NCBI GenBank assembly: GCA_031383555.1
Contig: JANMZR010000379.1
Coordinates: 1-44,919 of the forward strand
DNA length: 44,919 nucleotides
Source of the DNA: JANMZR01 sp031383555
GTDB lineage: Bacteria > Bacteroidota > Bacteroidia > Cytophagales > Spirosomataceae
Reading direction: 5' to 3'
Below, piece by piece: positions 1 to 8,621 of the stretch; the first letter of the stretch is position 1; the number at the start of each line of letters is the position of its first letter. The position numbers were made by a program, and so were the translations under genes. The notes beneath the pieces are model-generated. The model was not told the origin of the DNA. It did no database searches and was given only the letters and a program-made list of their open reading frames with translations.

Positions 1-633
1 CATTCTACGCACTGGAATACCTGCAATTACCTGCTGGCGTACCTCTTCTGGAATGGCGTCAGTCATGTCTGTTTTGATAAAACCAGGGGCCACAGCATTG
101 GCTGTGATATTATACTTGCCCAACTCTTTGGCCCATGTGCGGCACATGGCTATTACTCCAGCTTTAGTTGCAGCATAGTTAGTTTGCCCAAAATTGCCAT
201 GGACACCAACAACAGATGATGTACAAATGATACGCCCAAAATTTTTCTCAACCATATATGGGGCAATAGTTTTTGTGCAATTGAACACACCAGTTAAGTT
301 TACGTCAATCACCTGTTGCCATTCTAAATGACTCATTTTCAACAATGTTTTGTCCCGAGTAATACCAGCATTGTTTACCAAAATATCGATTCGATGAAAT
401 TTTTCAATTACTTCTCTAGTGGCTGCCTCTACTGCTGGCACGTCGGTAGTGCTTACTTTCATAAACTCACAAACAGCACCAGCAGCTCTTGCCTCAGCAG
501 CAGTTTCATCGCCAGCGTCAAGCATATCCCAAATGATTACTTTGGCACCTTCACGGCAAAATATTTCAACAGCTGCTTTGCCAATTCCTCTTGCCCCGCC
601 AGTAATAATGGCTACTTTATCTTTTAATCTCAT
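1..633 (-). CDS. fabG: 3-oxoacyl-ACP reductase FabG-like SDR (3' end cut by window)
   Basis: Short-chain dehydrogenase/reductase that probably performs the NADPH-dependent reduction of 3-oxoacyl-ACP in cytoplasmic fatty acid synthesis. I read 211 codons from an ATG at 633 to the window edge; FabG is usually about 245 residues, so roughly 35 C-terminal residues lie outside. Visible: the cofactor motif TGGARGIG (residues 11-18), NNAG (87-90), the catalytic set N112, S140, Y153 and K157, and APGFIKTDM after it. The match in and around the active site (SSVVG, NYAATKAG) is close to true FabG. An acetoacetyl-CoA reductase (PhaB type) is the main alternative and cannot be excluded from sequence alone. 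It is transcribed away from the carbamoyltransferase gene. Confidence 0.9.
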   Translation of the reverse strand, partial: MRLKDKVAIITGGARGIGKAAVEIFCREGAKVIIWDMLDAGDETAAEARAAGAVCEFMKVSTTDVPAVEAATREVIEKFHRIDILVNNAGITRDKTLLKMSHLEWQQVIDVNLTGVFNCTKTIAPYMVEKNFGRIICTSSVVGVHGNFGQTNYAATKAGVIAMCRTWAKELGKYNITANAVAPGFIKTDMTDAIPEEVRQQVIAGIPVRRM

Positions 634-774
634 TTTTATTAATTTATTTAAATTACTGATTGAATAATTCCGTTTTTGAAATTTGTTATTTTTAAATTTT
701 TGAAAAATATTGAAGTACAAAAGTAACAAATGTTTTTGAATGATGAAGAGTATCAATTTTCAGGGTTTTTTGCT

Positions 775-782
775 TAATTTTG
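775..782 (+). promoter_or_regulatory. possible -7 promoter element before the carbamoyltransferase
   Basis: TAATTTTG fits the Bacteroidota -7 consensus TANNTTTG and lies 70 bp before the TTG start at 853. No good TTTG -33 box stands at the expected distance, so this is tentative in such AT-rich DNA. Confidence 0.3.
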
Positions 783-852
783 TTCAACAAATTACCTCGG
801 TTTTTTCATTTTTTGCAAAACTGATTTAATATAAATAATAAGAATAAAAATT

Positions 853-2718
853 TTGAAAATATTAGGTATATCGGCTTTTTACCATGATTCGGCCGCAACA
901 TATATTGAAAACGGAAAAATAATTGCAGCTGCACAAGAGGAGCGTTTTACGAGAAAAAAACATGACCCTTCCTTTCCAAAAAAAGCTATAGAGTATTGTT
1001 TAAATGAGGCAAATGTTCAACTTTCCGACCTTGACGCCATCGTTTTTTATGATAAACCATTACTCAAATTGGAGCGGTTGTTAGAAACCTATTATGCTTT
1101 TTCTCCTCGTGGTATTCGATCGTTTTTAACTGCAATACCTGTTTGGCTAAAGGAAAAAATGTTTCTAAAAAAAATGCTTTATGAAGGTCTTTTTGACATT
1201 GAAAAATTTGATAAGAAAAAAGTAAAACTCCTTTTTCCAGAGCACCATCTTTCGCATGCTGCCTCGGCTTTTTACCCTTCTAATTTTGAAGATGCGGCCA
1301 TAATGACCCTTGATGGTGTTGGCGAATGGGCCACAGCTTCAATTTGTCATGGTGTAGGCAAAGATATCAGCATTTTAAAAGAATTGAAATTCCCACATTC
1401 ATTGGGTTTACTATATTCAGCTTTTACCTATTTTTTAGGTTTTAAAGTGAATTCTGGTGAATATAAATTAATGGGTTTGGCACCTTATGGGACTATAGGC
1501 TCAACGAATGTAGCCAAGTATTTAGAAATAATTAAGCGTGATTTAATAGAAATTTATGAAGATGGTTCCATCTGGCTCAATCAAGACTATTTCAATTACG
1601 CTACTGGCCTTCGAATGGTTTTCGACGAAAAATGGGAAAAATTATTCGGCTTTCCCAATAGAAATTCGGAATCAAATTTGGAACAACATCATTGTGATTT
1701 GGGACTTGCCATTCAGGAAGTTACAGAGGAAATTGTAATAAAAATGGCTATAGAAGCCAAAAAATTAACTGGCTCAAAAAACTTAGTAATGGCTGGTGGC
1801 GTGGCTTTAAATTGTGTAGCCAATGGCAAGTTACAGTCGGCAGGAATATTTGAAAATATATTCATACAACCTGCGGCAGGTGATGCTGGGGGATCATTAG
1901 GTGCTGCTTTAGCCGCATATCATATTTATTTTGGCACCGAAAGAAATATTGATTTTAATAAACAAGATGCTATGAATGGTTCCTATTTGGGGCCAGAGTT
2001 TATTGATAGAGATATCATTCAGATGGCTAAAAAATATAAAGCTAGTTTTGAGCAATTTGACGATTTCGATGAGCTTTCTCAAAAAACGGCTAAAATATTA
2101 GCTGATGGGAACGTCGTCGGTTGGTTTCAAGGGCGTATGGAATTTGGCCCTAGGGCACTGGGAGGGCGAAGTATATTGGGTGACCCTCGCAACCCAGAAA
2201 TGCAAAAAAAATTGAATTTGAAAATCAAATACCGGGAGGGTTTTCGACCTTTTGCGCCCTCAGTTTTGGCTGAAGATGTTAATGAATATTTCGAATGCAC
2301 TTCCGCTTCACCCTATATGTTGCTTGTGCATGGCGTGAATAAAGAAAGGCGAAAAAAATTGCCCGAAAATTACAATGAACTGCCTTTAATGGAAAAGCTG
2401 TATTTGCTACGGTCCGACTTACCATCAATTACACATGTTGATTATTCGGCACGTATTCAAACGGTACATAAGGAAACTAATGCTCGTTACCATAGTTTGA
2501 TTACTAATTTTAAAAAAATAACAGGCTACGGCGTAATTGTGAATACAAGTTTCAATGTGCGGGGTGAGCCAATCGTATGCACACCTGAGGATGCTTACCG
2601 TTGCCTTATGCGCACGGAAATGGACTATTTGGTAATTGGCAACCTTATTTTCGACAAGAAAACCCAACCAGAATGGGCCGAAAAAGACAATTGGCGAGAA
2701 GAATTTACTTTGGATTAA
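853..2718 (+). CDS. carbamoyltransferase, NodU/CmcH family
   Basis: A 621-residue enzyme of the NodU/CmcH/TobZ family, which transfers a carbamoyl group from carbamoyl phosphate through a carbamoyl-adenylate to a hydroxyl acceptor. The N-terminal Kae1-like part has the metal-binding histidines in HHLSHAASAFYPS (131-143), then DGVGEW, GEYKLMGLAPYG and GGVALNCVANG. The C-terminal YrdC-like part shows EFGPRALGGRSI (about 430) and NTSFNVRGEPIV (about 563). The start is a TTG, because the family begins with MKILGISAFYHDSAA and no ATG lies there. It is followed at 90 bp by a DUF5989 gene and then an SxtJ-like gene, a trio that recurs in other genomes. The acceptor is unknown; a cell-surface glycan or lipid headgroup is a guess from the membrane partners. 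Confidence 0.93.
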   Translation: MKILGISAFYHDSAATYIENGKIIAAAQEERFTRKKHDPSFPKKAIEYCLNEANVQLSDLDAIVFYDKPLLKLERLLETYYAFSPRGIRSFLTAIPVWLKEKMFLKKMLYEGLFDIEKFDKKKVKLLFPEHHLSHAASAFYPSNFEDAAIMTLDGVGEWATASICHGVGKDISILKELKFPHSLGLLYSAFTYFLGFKVNSGEYKLMGLAPYGTIGSTNVAKYLEIIKRDLIEIYEDGSIWLNQDYFNYATGLRMVFDEKWEKLFGFPNRNSESNLEQHHCDLGLAIQEVTEEIVIKMAIEAKKLTGSKNLVMAGGVALNCVANGKLQSAGIFENIFIQPAAGDAGGSLGAALAAYHIYFGTERNIDFNKQDAMNGSYLGPEFIDRDIIQMAKKYKASFEQFDDFDELSQKTAKILADGNVVGWFQGRMEFGPRALGGRSILGDPRNPEMQKKLNLKIKYREGFRPFAPSVLAEDVNEYFECTSASPYMLLVHGVNKERRKKLPENYNELPLMEKLYLLRSDLPSITHVDYSARIQTVHKETNARYHSLITNFKKITGYGVIVNTSFNVRGEPIVCTPEDAYRCLMRTEMDYLVIGNLIFDKKTQPEWAEKDNWREEFTLD

Positions 2719-2808
2719 TTTTTTTTAAACGCAATTTCGTTTTCTAGAAAGAGTAACTATAAAGAATAATAAAAATTTAAATATTAATTAATTGATAAAC
2801 AAATTATT

Positions 2809-2958
2809 ATGGACTTTTTAATTGACCTTTTTAAATTTATTAAAGAAAGAAAAAAATGGTGGCTCATGCCCGTGATAGTAGTTTTACTGCTAATCGGCGT
2901 TTTGGTTGTTATCGGTGGTGGCTCAGCTTTGGCTCCATTTATTTATACTTTGTTTTAA
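2809..2958 (+). CDS. DUF5989 family small membrane protein
   Basis: A 49-residue protein beginning MDFLIDLFKFIKERKKWWLM, followed by one strongly hydrophobic helix (about 21-38) and the ending GSALAPFIYTLF. The amphipathic RERKKWW-like start, the single helix and the SALAPFIYTLF tail match the DUF5989 family as I remember it, a family found beside carbamoyltransferases. It lies between the carbamoyltransferase (90 bp upstream) and the SxtJ-like gene (22 bp downstream) on the same strand, so it is probably co-transcribed. No function is established; it may anchor the cytoplasmic enzyme to the membrane (inference). Confidence 0.85.
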   Translation: MDFLIDLFKFIKERKKWWLMPVIVVLLLIGVLVVIGGGSALAPFIYTLF

Positions 2959-2980
2959 AGCCAACTAAATAAATTGTAAA

Positions 2981-3343
2981 ATGCAAAAACAGAATAATTC
3001 AAAAACGATATTAGCAATTGTAGTTGGTTTGATTACTTTGGCTTTCATTTTCAATACCCCAATTTTAATAAAAATAGGATTGGGAATTGGTGTATTAAGC
3101 TTACTTTCAAGTTATTTTGAGGAAAAAATTGCTTGGCTTTGGTCTAAAATTGGAATGGCTTTAGGTTTCATTAATGGCAATATATTACTTTCAATTATTT
3201 TCTTTATTATTCTTACCCCTATAGCATTACTTATGAGATATTTGGCTGGCAAAGATAACTTAGTTTTGAAAAAGCCCAAAGGTTCGGTATTCGTAACTAG
3301 AAATCAAAAATATGAAGCTGGAGATTTGGAAAATGTTTGGTAG
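2981..3343 (+). CDS. SxtJ family membrane protein
   Basis: A 120-residue protein with hydrophobic segments near residues 9-42 and 67-88, a LSSYFEEKIAWLWSKIGMALG stretch between them, and a polar C-terminus with KPKGSVFVTRNQKYEAGDLENVW. The order of helices and the W...K.....G pattern fit the SxtJ family, named from the saxitoxin cluster but widespread beside NodU-type carbamoyltransferases. The C-terminal tail resembles that of other family members (from memory). It is the third gene of the module. Its role is unknown, and there is no sign of saxitoxin synthesis here. Confidence 0.82.
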   Translation: MQKQNNSKTILAIVVGLITLAFIFNTPILIKIGLGIGVLSLLSSYFEEKIAWLWSKIGMALGFINGNILLSIIFFIILTPIALLMRYLAGKDNLVLKKPKGSVFVTRNQKYEAGDLENVW

Positions 3344-3430
3344 TGAAAATTTTATAAATCAACAATGGCTTCAAATTGAGGCAATTTTGTTGTTAATTCT
3401 TATCAGGAAATGTTTGAAATTTAGTGTTAA

Positions 3431-4132
3431 CTACCTCCTTCTAATATCTGACCCACCCGACTTATTCACTTTCACAGACTTGGGGCTTCCATAATAGTAA
3501 ATATCACTACCACCACTTGCATTGGCAATGAGTTCAACTTCAACCCAAATATGGGCGTCTGAACCACCTGAAGAGGTTACTTTTGCACTTTGAGTCCGTA
3601 AATCTTTTGCTTTTAAGTCGGATCCGCCAGAGGCATTGCCTTTAAAATATTTAGAACTGCCTGTAAGAATTGCATCTGAGCCTCCGGAGGTTTCGCAAAC
3701 AACGGCTTCAGCGGTTAAGTCTAATATAATATCACTCCCGCCACTTGCATCAATAACAATTTGGTCAAATAATAAACGGCCTTCTGAATATACATCAGAG
3801 CCTCCACGAGCTCTAAGTGAATTAATATCCTTGAAAATAAGCTTTACTTTTGGGCTTCCTTTTCCATTATTCCCCCAGTTCCAATTATTTCGTTCCATAT
3901 GTATTTCTAAAATTCCATTTTTTACTTCAGTAATAATCTTACCAATTTTATCGGATGGTGCGGTCAATTCAAGTTTTTCAATATTACCCTGTTTCAAATA
4001 TAAATCGATTCCACTGCCAACTTTAATCGCCTTAAAATTAGCTACTTGCCTATTTTGAGTCTCCACATTTTGTGAGAATAAAGCACTCGATATTAATGAA
4101 AATATGCAAAAAACTACGATAAATCTGTTCAT
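3431..4132 (-). CDS. secreted GIN-domain (DUF2807) protein with GGSD repeats
   Basis: I start at the ATG at 4132, 20 codons inside the longest frame, because MNRFIVVFCIFSLISSALFSQ is a clear signal peptide and the upstream part is not. The mature protein of about 210 residues fits the head-GIN putative auto-transporter adhesin family (DUF2807): FKAIKVGSGIDLYLKQG near the start, then a parallel beta-helix-like body. Seven GGSD motifs, six of them SGGSD, recur every 18-21 residues and probably mark the turns of the helix. The protein ends just after the last one. It is transcribed downstream of the GH3 fusion gene with a 62-bp gap and converges on the SxtJ gene. It is probably periplasmic or surface-exposed; its ligand is unknown. 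Confidence 0.88.
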   Translation of the reverse strand: MNRFIVVFCIFSLISSALFSQNVETQNRQVANFKAIKVGSGIDLYLKQGNIEKLELTAPSDKIGKIITEVKNGILEIHMERNNWNWGNNGKGSPKVKLIFKDINSLRARGGSDVYSEGRLLFDQIVIDASGGSDIILDLTAEAVVCETSGGSDAILTGSSKYFKGNASGGSDLKAKDLRTQSAKVTSSGGSDAHIWVEVELIANASGGSDIYYYGSPKSVKVNKSGGSDIRRR

Positions 4133-4194
4133 ATGATTAATATTTAAATTCCATTCTATTACAAGATGTAAATTCTTAAAAATAGGTTGCATTA

Positions 4195-7100
4195 CTATTT
4201 TAAACTTTTCAATTCTTTATAAACTTCTTCTAAAATATTAGTACGTACATTCAAGTCGCTCAGCTTTGAATTGTTACGAGTTGGGTATACCCTATTCGAC
4301 AAAAACACATATAACAGATTATATTTTGGGTCGACCCAAGTGTAAGTGCCAGTAAAGCCTGAATGTCCAAAACTCTCTGCAGAGGCACTTGCAGCTGTAC
4401 TTATTCCAGGTTTTTTTCGATCAGGTTTATCAAAACCTACCCCTCTCCTACTATTTGTTTCAAGGTCAAAAGGATATGATGTCCAGTAATTTACCGTGCT
4501 CTCATTCAGATATTTCATGCCACCAAAACTTCCTTTATTCAGATACATATGCATCAACTTGGCCAGATCGTTAGCATTACCAAATAAACCAGCGTGACCC
4601 GAAACACCATCCAGCATGGAAGCACCTTCGTCATGCACACGCCCATGAATCAAACTTTTTCTATAAAGAGAATCATATTCAGATGGTACAATTTTATCCA
4701 TAGCAACATGATTATAAGCATTATAAGTAAGAGAATTGGCTCCAAGCGGTTTATAAAAATTTTCTTTTAACCATATTTCAAAATCTTGCCCAGTAATCCT
4801 TTTGACAATTTGAGGTGCCAAATAATAACTCAAATCAGAATACACATATTCTTTTTTTTCTCTCAAAGGAGACGTTTCAATGGCTTTAAATAAATAATCC
4901 TGCATTGAGTTGTGAATCCAAAGGTTTTCGGCAACTTGTTTTTCAAAACCAATTGTTTTTTGACTAGCGAAAGTATTTGGCTTCCAAATAGTTGAGGTAT
5001 TTTTTAAGTCAAGACAATTGCTCCAAAGTTTGGCATCATTAAGTATAATTTTATCGTTTTTTGCATTGGTCTTTTTAGCAGAAAATAATTTTTGGAAAAA
5101 GGTTAACTTAAAATTCTGTTTATATTTTTCTTGGAAAATCGGACTACTTTTTATCATTGAAAGTGAATCTATACAATTCATCCAAAAAGGAATCCATGCT
5201 TTCAACCGAGACTGATGGGTAAGAATGTCTTTATAATTTAAGTCTGCTTTATTGGAATTGGCAAACGATGGCACCATTTCACCCAATGTTTTATTGAGTG
5301 AAAACTTTCCTTCATCCTGCAATTTCATAAAAGCCAACACCGAAGTTGTTATTTTTGTAATAGATGCAAGGTCATATAAATCAGAAAGTTCAACCTTTTT
5401 TGTACCTTCATAGGTATGCTTTCCGTAGGCTTTGTAAAAAAAGACTTTGCCATCCTTTGCCAATAACACCACTGCTCCAGGTGTTGCTTTTTGAGCGATT
5501 GCTACAGTTACAATTGAATCAATTTTTGTATTTAGCTGGCTATGAAAGCCTAAGCTTAAAGAGTTTACAAATGACATCCTTCCAAGGTTTTTTGTATCAA
5601 TTCCATCATTGTATTTATAGGTTTCATTTACAGTTGCCGGCAATTTCCCAGAAGCTGATTTTGCCCCAAAAATGAGCTCACCTGCAGCCATTTGAGTATA
5701 GTTGGTCTCTTGCATGCCCATAATTAAAGCCTTACCATTTTTCAAATTATTGAATTTTCCTAATGTATAAACATTCGAAAATAAAGTAGTTATAGCTTTT
5801 TCATTTTTAGCAAACTCATCCAATAGTTCTTGAATTTTAGGTTTTAACGAATAGTTATTGGCAGGTCGAATATTCAAACCATGAAGGCTCAATAGTGTTA
5901 AATCAAAAGCTTTTAGCGAATCTTTTATGGCTTCTATTTTATTAGGATCCGTATTTTCATCGATATAGAAATGTTTCACACTAGTATATAAATCTATTGT
6001 TTTTTGAAAAATTGTAGGCGATGCAGCACCAATTGAAAGACTTGCAATTTTAGTTGTTGCTAGGTTTTTTATAGGTAATATTTCATCTTCATTTTTCAAT
6101 ACTACCATCGCTTTTTCAGCTAATATTCTATTCAAAGCATCTGAATTTTGCGTATTAAGATCTTGCACAAGATTTTTTGTAGCAATAGGTTTATAATTCC
6201 ACAGCCCAGCATGCGCTTTGGCCAAAAGTATTTTTCTCACACGCTCATCTATTTCTTCTTGCGTAATTTCCTTGTTTAGCAAGGCATATTTTATGGCATT
6301 AAAAGCCCCTGGAATATCAGTTAAAGTTTCTAAAACATCATTTCCAGCCAATATTGCTTTTACGTTGGCTTTCCCTTCTGGAAAATATTTCGTTGCAGCC
6401 TTCATATCCATGGCGTCAGTAAATACCAACCCTTTAAAATTGAGCTCTTTACGCAATAAATCAGAAACAATTTTCTTAGAAAGCGTTGAAGCCTGATTTG
6501 GGGTTGCATCCAATGAAGGCACATTCAAATGTGCAATCATAGCTCCCTGCAATCCGTTGGCTATGAGCTGCTTGTATGGATATAGCTCTATAGAATCGAG
6601 CCTAGCTTTCGAGTGGCTTATTAATGGCAAGTCATAATGTGAGTCGGTTCCAGTATCGCCATGCCCCGGAAAATGCTTAGCAGAAGTAATAATGCCTGCA
6701 GCTTGTAGGCCTTTCATATAAGCCAATCCTTTTTCGGCCACTTTGTATTTATTTTCTCCAAACGACCTGAAATTTATCACAGGGTTATTAGGGTTATTAT
6801 TCACATCTACAACAGGTGCATAATTAATATGAACACCCATTCTTTTACATTGAAGGCCTATTTCAAAACCCATTTTTTCAATTAAATCGTTATTCCCTTG
6901 CATAGCTCCTAAAGTCATCGAATAAGGGAATCTCACTGTACTATCCAACCTCATGGCCAAGCCCCACTCCAAATCCATACCAATTAGCAATGGTACTTTA
7001 CTTAAACTTTGAAGTTCGTTTACCAAATTAACCTGATTTGTAGGGCTTCCAGCAAAAAATACAAAGCCTCCAACTTTATATTCCCTAAGCCAATATTTCA

Positions 7101-7287
7101 GTAATTCGGGGTCGTATTTGGCGTTGTAATTTCCTCGTGGCATAAGCAATTGGCCAATTTTTTCATCTTGATTTAATTGTGAAAATACCGAATCAGCCCA
7201 ATTTTGATGGCTTGAATTGAATAGTGATTGTGAGCGAATTACTATGCAACTAATTAATAATGATATAGTTAAAAGAATTTTTTTCAT
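4195..7287 (-). CDS. NagZ-like GH3 fused to a serine beta-lactamase-like domain
   Basis: A 1030-residue exported enzyme (signal peptide about 1-20). Residues about 30-360 are a glycoside hydrolase family 3 domain with the NagZ signature KHFPGHGDTGTDSH (about 203-216, the Asp/His acid-base pair) and the nucleophile region VFTDAMDM (about 286). About 360-560 look like the GH3 C-terminal domain. Residues about 590-1025 are a class C beta-lactamase/PBP-like domain with SITK (about 640; Ser and Lys), YSD (the YxN equivalent) and HSG (about 972). The first half should release N-acetylglucosamine from muropeptides. The second half may be an amidase like B. subtilis AmiE (beta-lactamase family), an esterase or a DD-peptidase. 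The NagZ/AmiE pairing of separate Bacillus genes makes amidase my preferred guess. TAACTTTG at 7311-7318 (minus) is a possible -7 element. Confidence 0.9.
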   Translation of the reverse strand: MKKILLTISLLISCIVIRSQSLFNSSHQNWADSVFSQLNQDEKIGQLLMPRGNYNAKYDPELLKYWLREYKVGGFVFFAGSPTNQVNLVNELQSLSKVPLLIGMDLEWGLAMRLDSTVRFPYSMTLGAMQGNNDLIEKMGFEIGLQCKRMGVHINYAPVVDVNNNPNNPVINFRSFGENKYKVAEKGLAYMKGLQAAGIITSAKHFPGHGDTGTDSHYDLPLISHSKARLDSIELYPYKQLIANGLQGAMIAHLNVPSLDATPNQASTLSKKIVSDLLRKELNFKGLVFTDAMDMKAATKYFPEGKANVKAILAGNDVLETLTDIPGAFNAIKYALLNKEITQEEIDERVRKILLAKAHAGLWNYKPIATKNLVQDLNTQNSDALNRILAEKAMVVLKNEDEILPIKNLATTKIASLSIGAASPTIFQKTIDLYTSVKHFYIDENTDPNKIEAIKDSLKAFDLTLLSLHGLNIRPANNYSLKPKIQELLDEFAKNEKAITTLFSNVYTLGKFNNLKNGKALIMGMQETNYTQMAAGELIFGAKSASGKLPATVNETYKYNDGIDTKNLGRMSFVNSLSLGFHSQLNTKIDSIVTVAIAQKATPGAVVLLAKDGKVFFYKAYGKHTYEGTKKVELSDLYDLASITKITTSVLAFMKLQDEGKFSLNKTLGEMVPSFANSNKADLNYKDILTHQSRLKAWIPFWMNCIDSLSMIKSSPIFQEKYKQNFKLTFFQKLFSAKKTNAKNDKIILNDAKLWSNCLDLKNTSTIWKPNTFASQKTIGFEKQVAENLWIHNSMQDYLFKAIETSPLREKKEYVYSDLSYYLAPQIVKRITGQDFEIWLKENFYKPLGANSLTYNAYNHVAMDKIVPSEYDSLYRKSLIHGRVHDEGASMLDGVSGHAGLFGNANDLAKLMHMYLNKGSFGGMKYLNESTVNYWTSYPFDLETNSRRGVGFDKPDRKKPGISTAASASAESFGHSGFTGTYTWVDPKYNLLYVFLSNRVYPTRNNSKLSDLNVRTNILEEVYKELKSLK

Positions 7288-7470
7288 GAATATTTGTTAA
7301 TACTAAAAAACAAAGTTAATCAATATTAAATTCTGAATATATTTTTGTGAAAAGGAAGGTAGTTGTTTCCTTGATTATTTCGGAAATATATCATATTATA
7401 TGGTATTTTTGTAGAATATTTGAGCCAAAACAAAATTAAATTTTTTTACAAAATTGAATAAAATTAATTA

Positions 7471-8475
7471 ATGAACATTGTGATTCCGATGGCGGGTTTG
7501 GGAAAAAGAATGCGCCCACATACGCTTACCATACCAAAGCCATTATTACCAATTGCCGGAAAGCCAATAATACAGCGCCTTGTTGAAGATATAGCTAAGG
7601 TTTGTAATACCCAGATTGACGAAATTGCGTTTGTGGTGGGCCATTTTGGTGAAGTGGCAGAAAAAAATCTATTAAAAATAGCCGAGTCCGTTGGTGCTAA
7701 AGGTCGAATTTGCTATCAGGAAGAAGCTTTAGGAACTGCGCACGCTATTTTATGCGGCAGAGAAGTGCTCCATGGAAACGTAATCGTAGCTTATGCTGAT
7801 ACACTTTTTAAGGCTGGGTTTAACCTTAATTTGGAAAATGATGCGAGTATCTGGGTGCAAAAAGTCGATAATCCCAGTGCTTATGGGGTGATTAAGCAAG
7901 ATGCAAATGGTAATATTGAGGCAATTATTGAAAAACCAAAAGAATATGTTTCAGATTTGGCCATCATTGGTATTTATTATTTTAAAGATGGAGAAAATTT
8001 AAAAAAAGAACTTGATTACCTTATTGAAAATGACATTAAAGTCAATGGTGAGTATTATATTACCGATGCCCTTGACAATATGAACCGTAAAGGGCTGTTG
8101 TTTAGTCCATCAATAGTTGAAGAATGGCTCGATTGTGGCAACAAGGATGCAACAGTACATACAAATCAACGTTATTTGGAATATTTGAAATACGAAAATT
8201 TAGTTGATGTAACTGCTACAATAAAAAATTCAGTAATTATACAGCCTGTTTTTATCGGGGCTAACGTTTTAATTGAAAATTCAGTAATTGGCCCACATGT
8301 TTCAATAGGAAGTGGTACCAAAATATCGAATTCAATAGTGGCGAATTCTATTATACAAGAAAATGCAGCCTTAAATAAAGTGAATGTAAAAGACTCAATG
8401 ATAGGCAATTATACAGAATTTATAGGAACACAGTCAAGCTATAGTATTGGGGATTATAATACTTTATTTCTTTAA
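7471..8475 (+). CDS. sugar-1-phosphate nucleotidyltransferase with left-handed beta-helix tail
   Basis: A 334-residue enzyme that joins a sugar 1-phosphate to an NTP to give an NDP-sugar. The N-terminal Rossmann-like domain has MAGLGKRMRPHTLTIPKPLLP (8-28; dNTP loop and PKP), EEALGTAHAI, a VAYADTLF motif in place of the usual GDxL, and EKPKE. Residues about 245-334 carry hexapeptide-like repeats (IxNSVI, IGANVLIENSVIG), a left-handed beta-helix. The substrate is not clear; glucose-1-P thymidylyl- or GlcNAc-1-P uridylyltransferase are the nearest named enzymes. It begins the envelope cluster of TPR, DUF4292 and EnvC-like genes. TATTTTTG at 7404-7411 could be its -7 element. Confidence 0.88.
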   Translation: MNIVIPMAGLGKRMRPHTLTIPKPLLPIAGKPIIQRLVEDIAKVCNTQIDEIAFVVGHFGEVAEKNLLKIAESVGAKGRICYQEEALGTAHAILCGREVLHGNVIVAYADTLFKAGFNLNLENDASIWVQKVDNPSAYGVIKQDANGNIEAIIEKPKEYVSDLAIIGIYYFKDGENLKKELDYLIENDIKVNGEYYITDALDNMNRKGLLFSPSIVEEWLDCGNKDATVHTNQRYLEYLKYENLVDVTATIKNSVIIQPVFIGANVLIENSVIGPHVSIGSGTKISNSIVANSIIQENAALNKVNVKDSMIGNYTEFIGTQSSYSIGDYNTLFL

Positions 8476-8621
8476 TTAATTTTGGGTTCCCAAAAGCTCA
8501 AATTTGATTTAGATAATAATTGCCAAAATAATTAAAGATGAAAAACAACCTTACATAGTCTCATATAGTTTAAGACCTGTGGACAAGTTTTTTAACTATT
8601 TTAAATTATGAAATAATATTT

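Noticed and set aside
328..667. Two plus-strand frames opposite the fabG gene
   Set aside because: They are shadows of the FabG reading frame on the other strand.
853..3343. Saxitoxin or antibiotic gene cluster suggested by the SxtJ name
   Set aside because: Only the carbamoyltransferase and its two small partners are present; no polyketide, amidino or other biosynthesis genes are around.
5018..6496. Several plus-strand frames inside the GH3/beta-lactamase gene
   Set aside because: They are antisense shadows with no domain or start signal.
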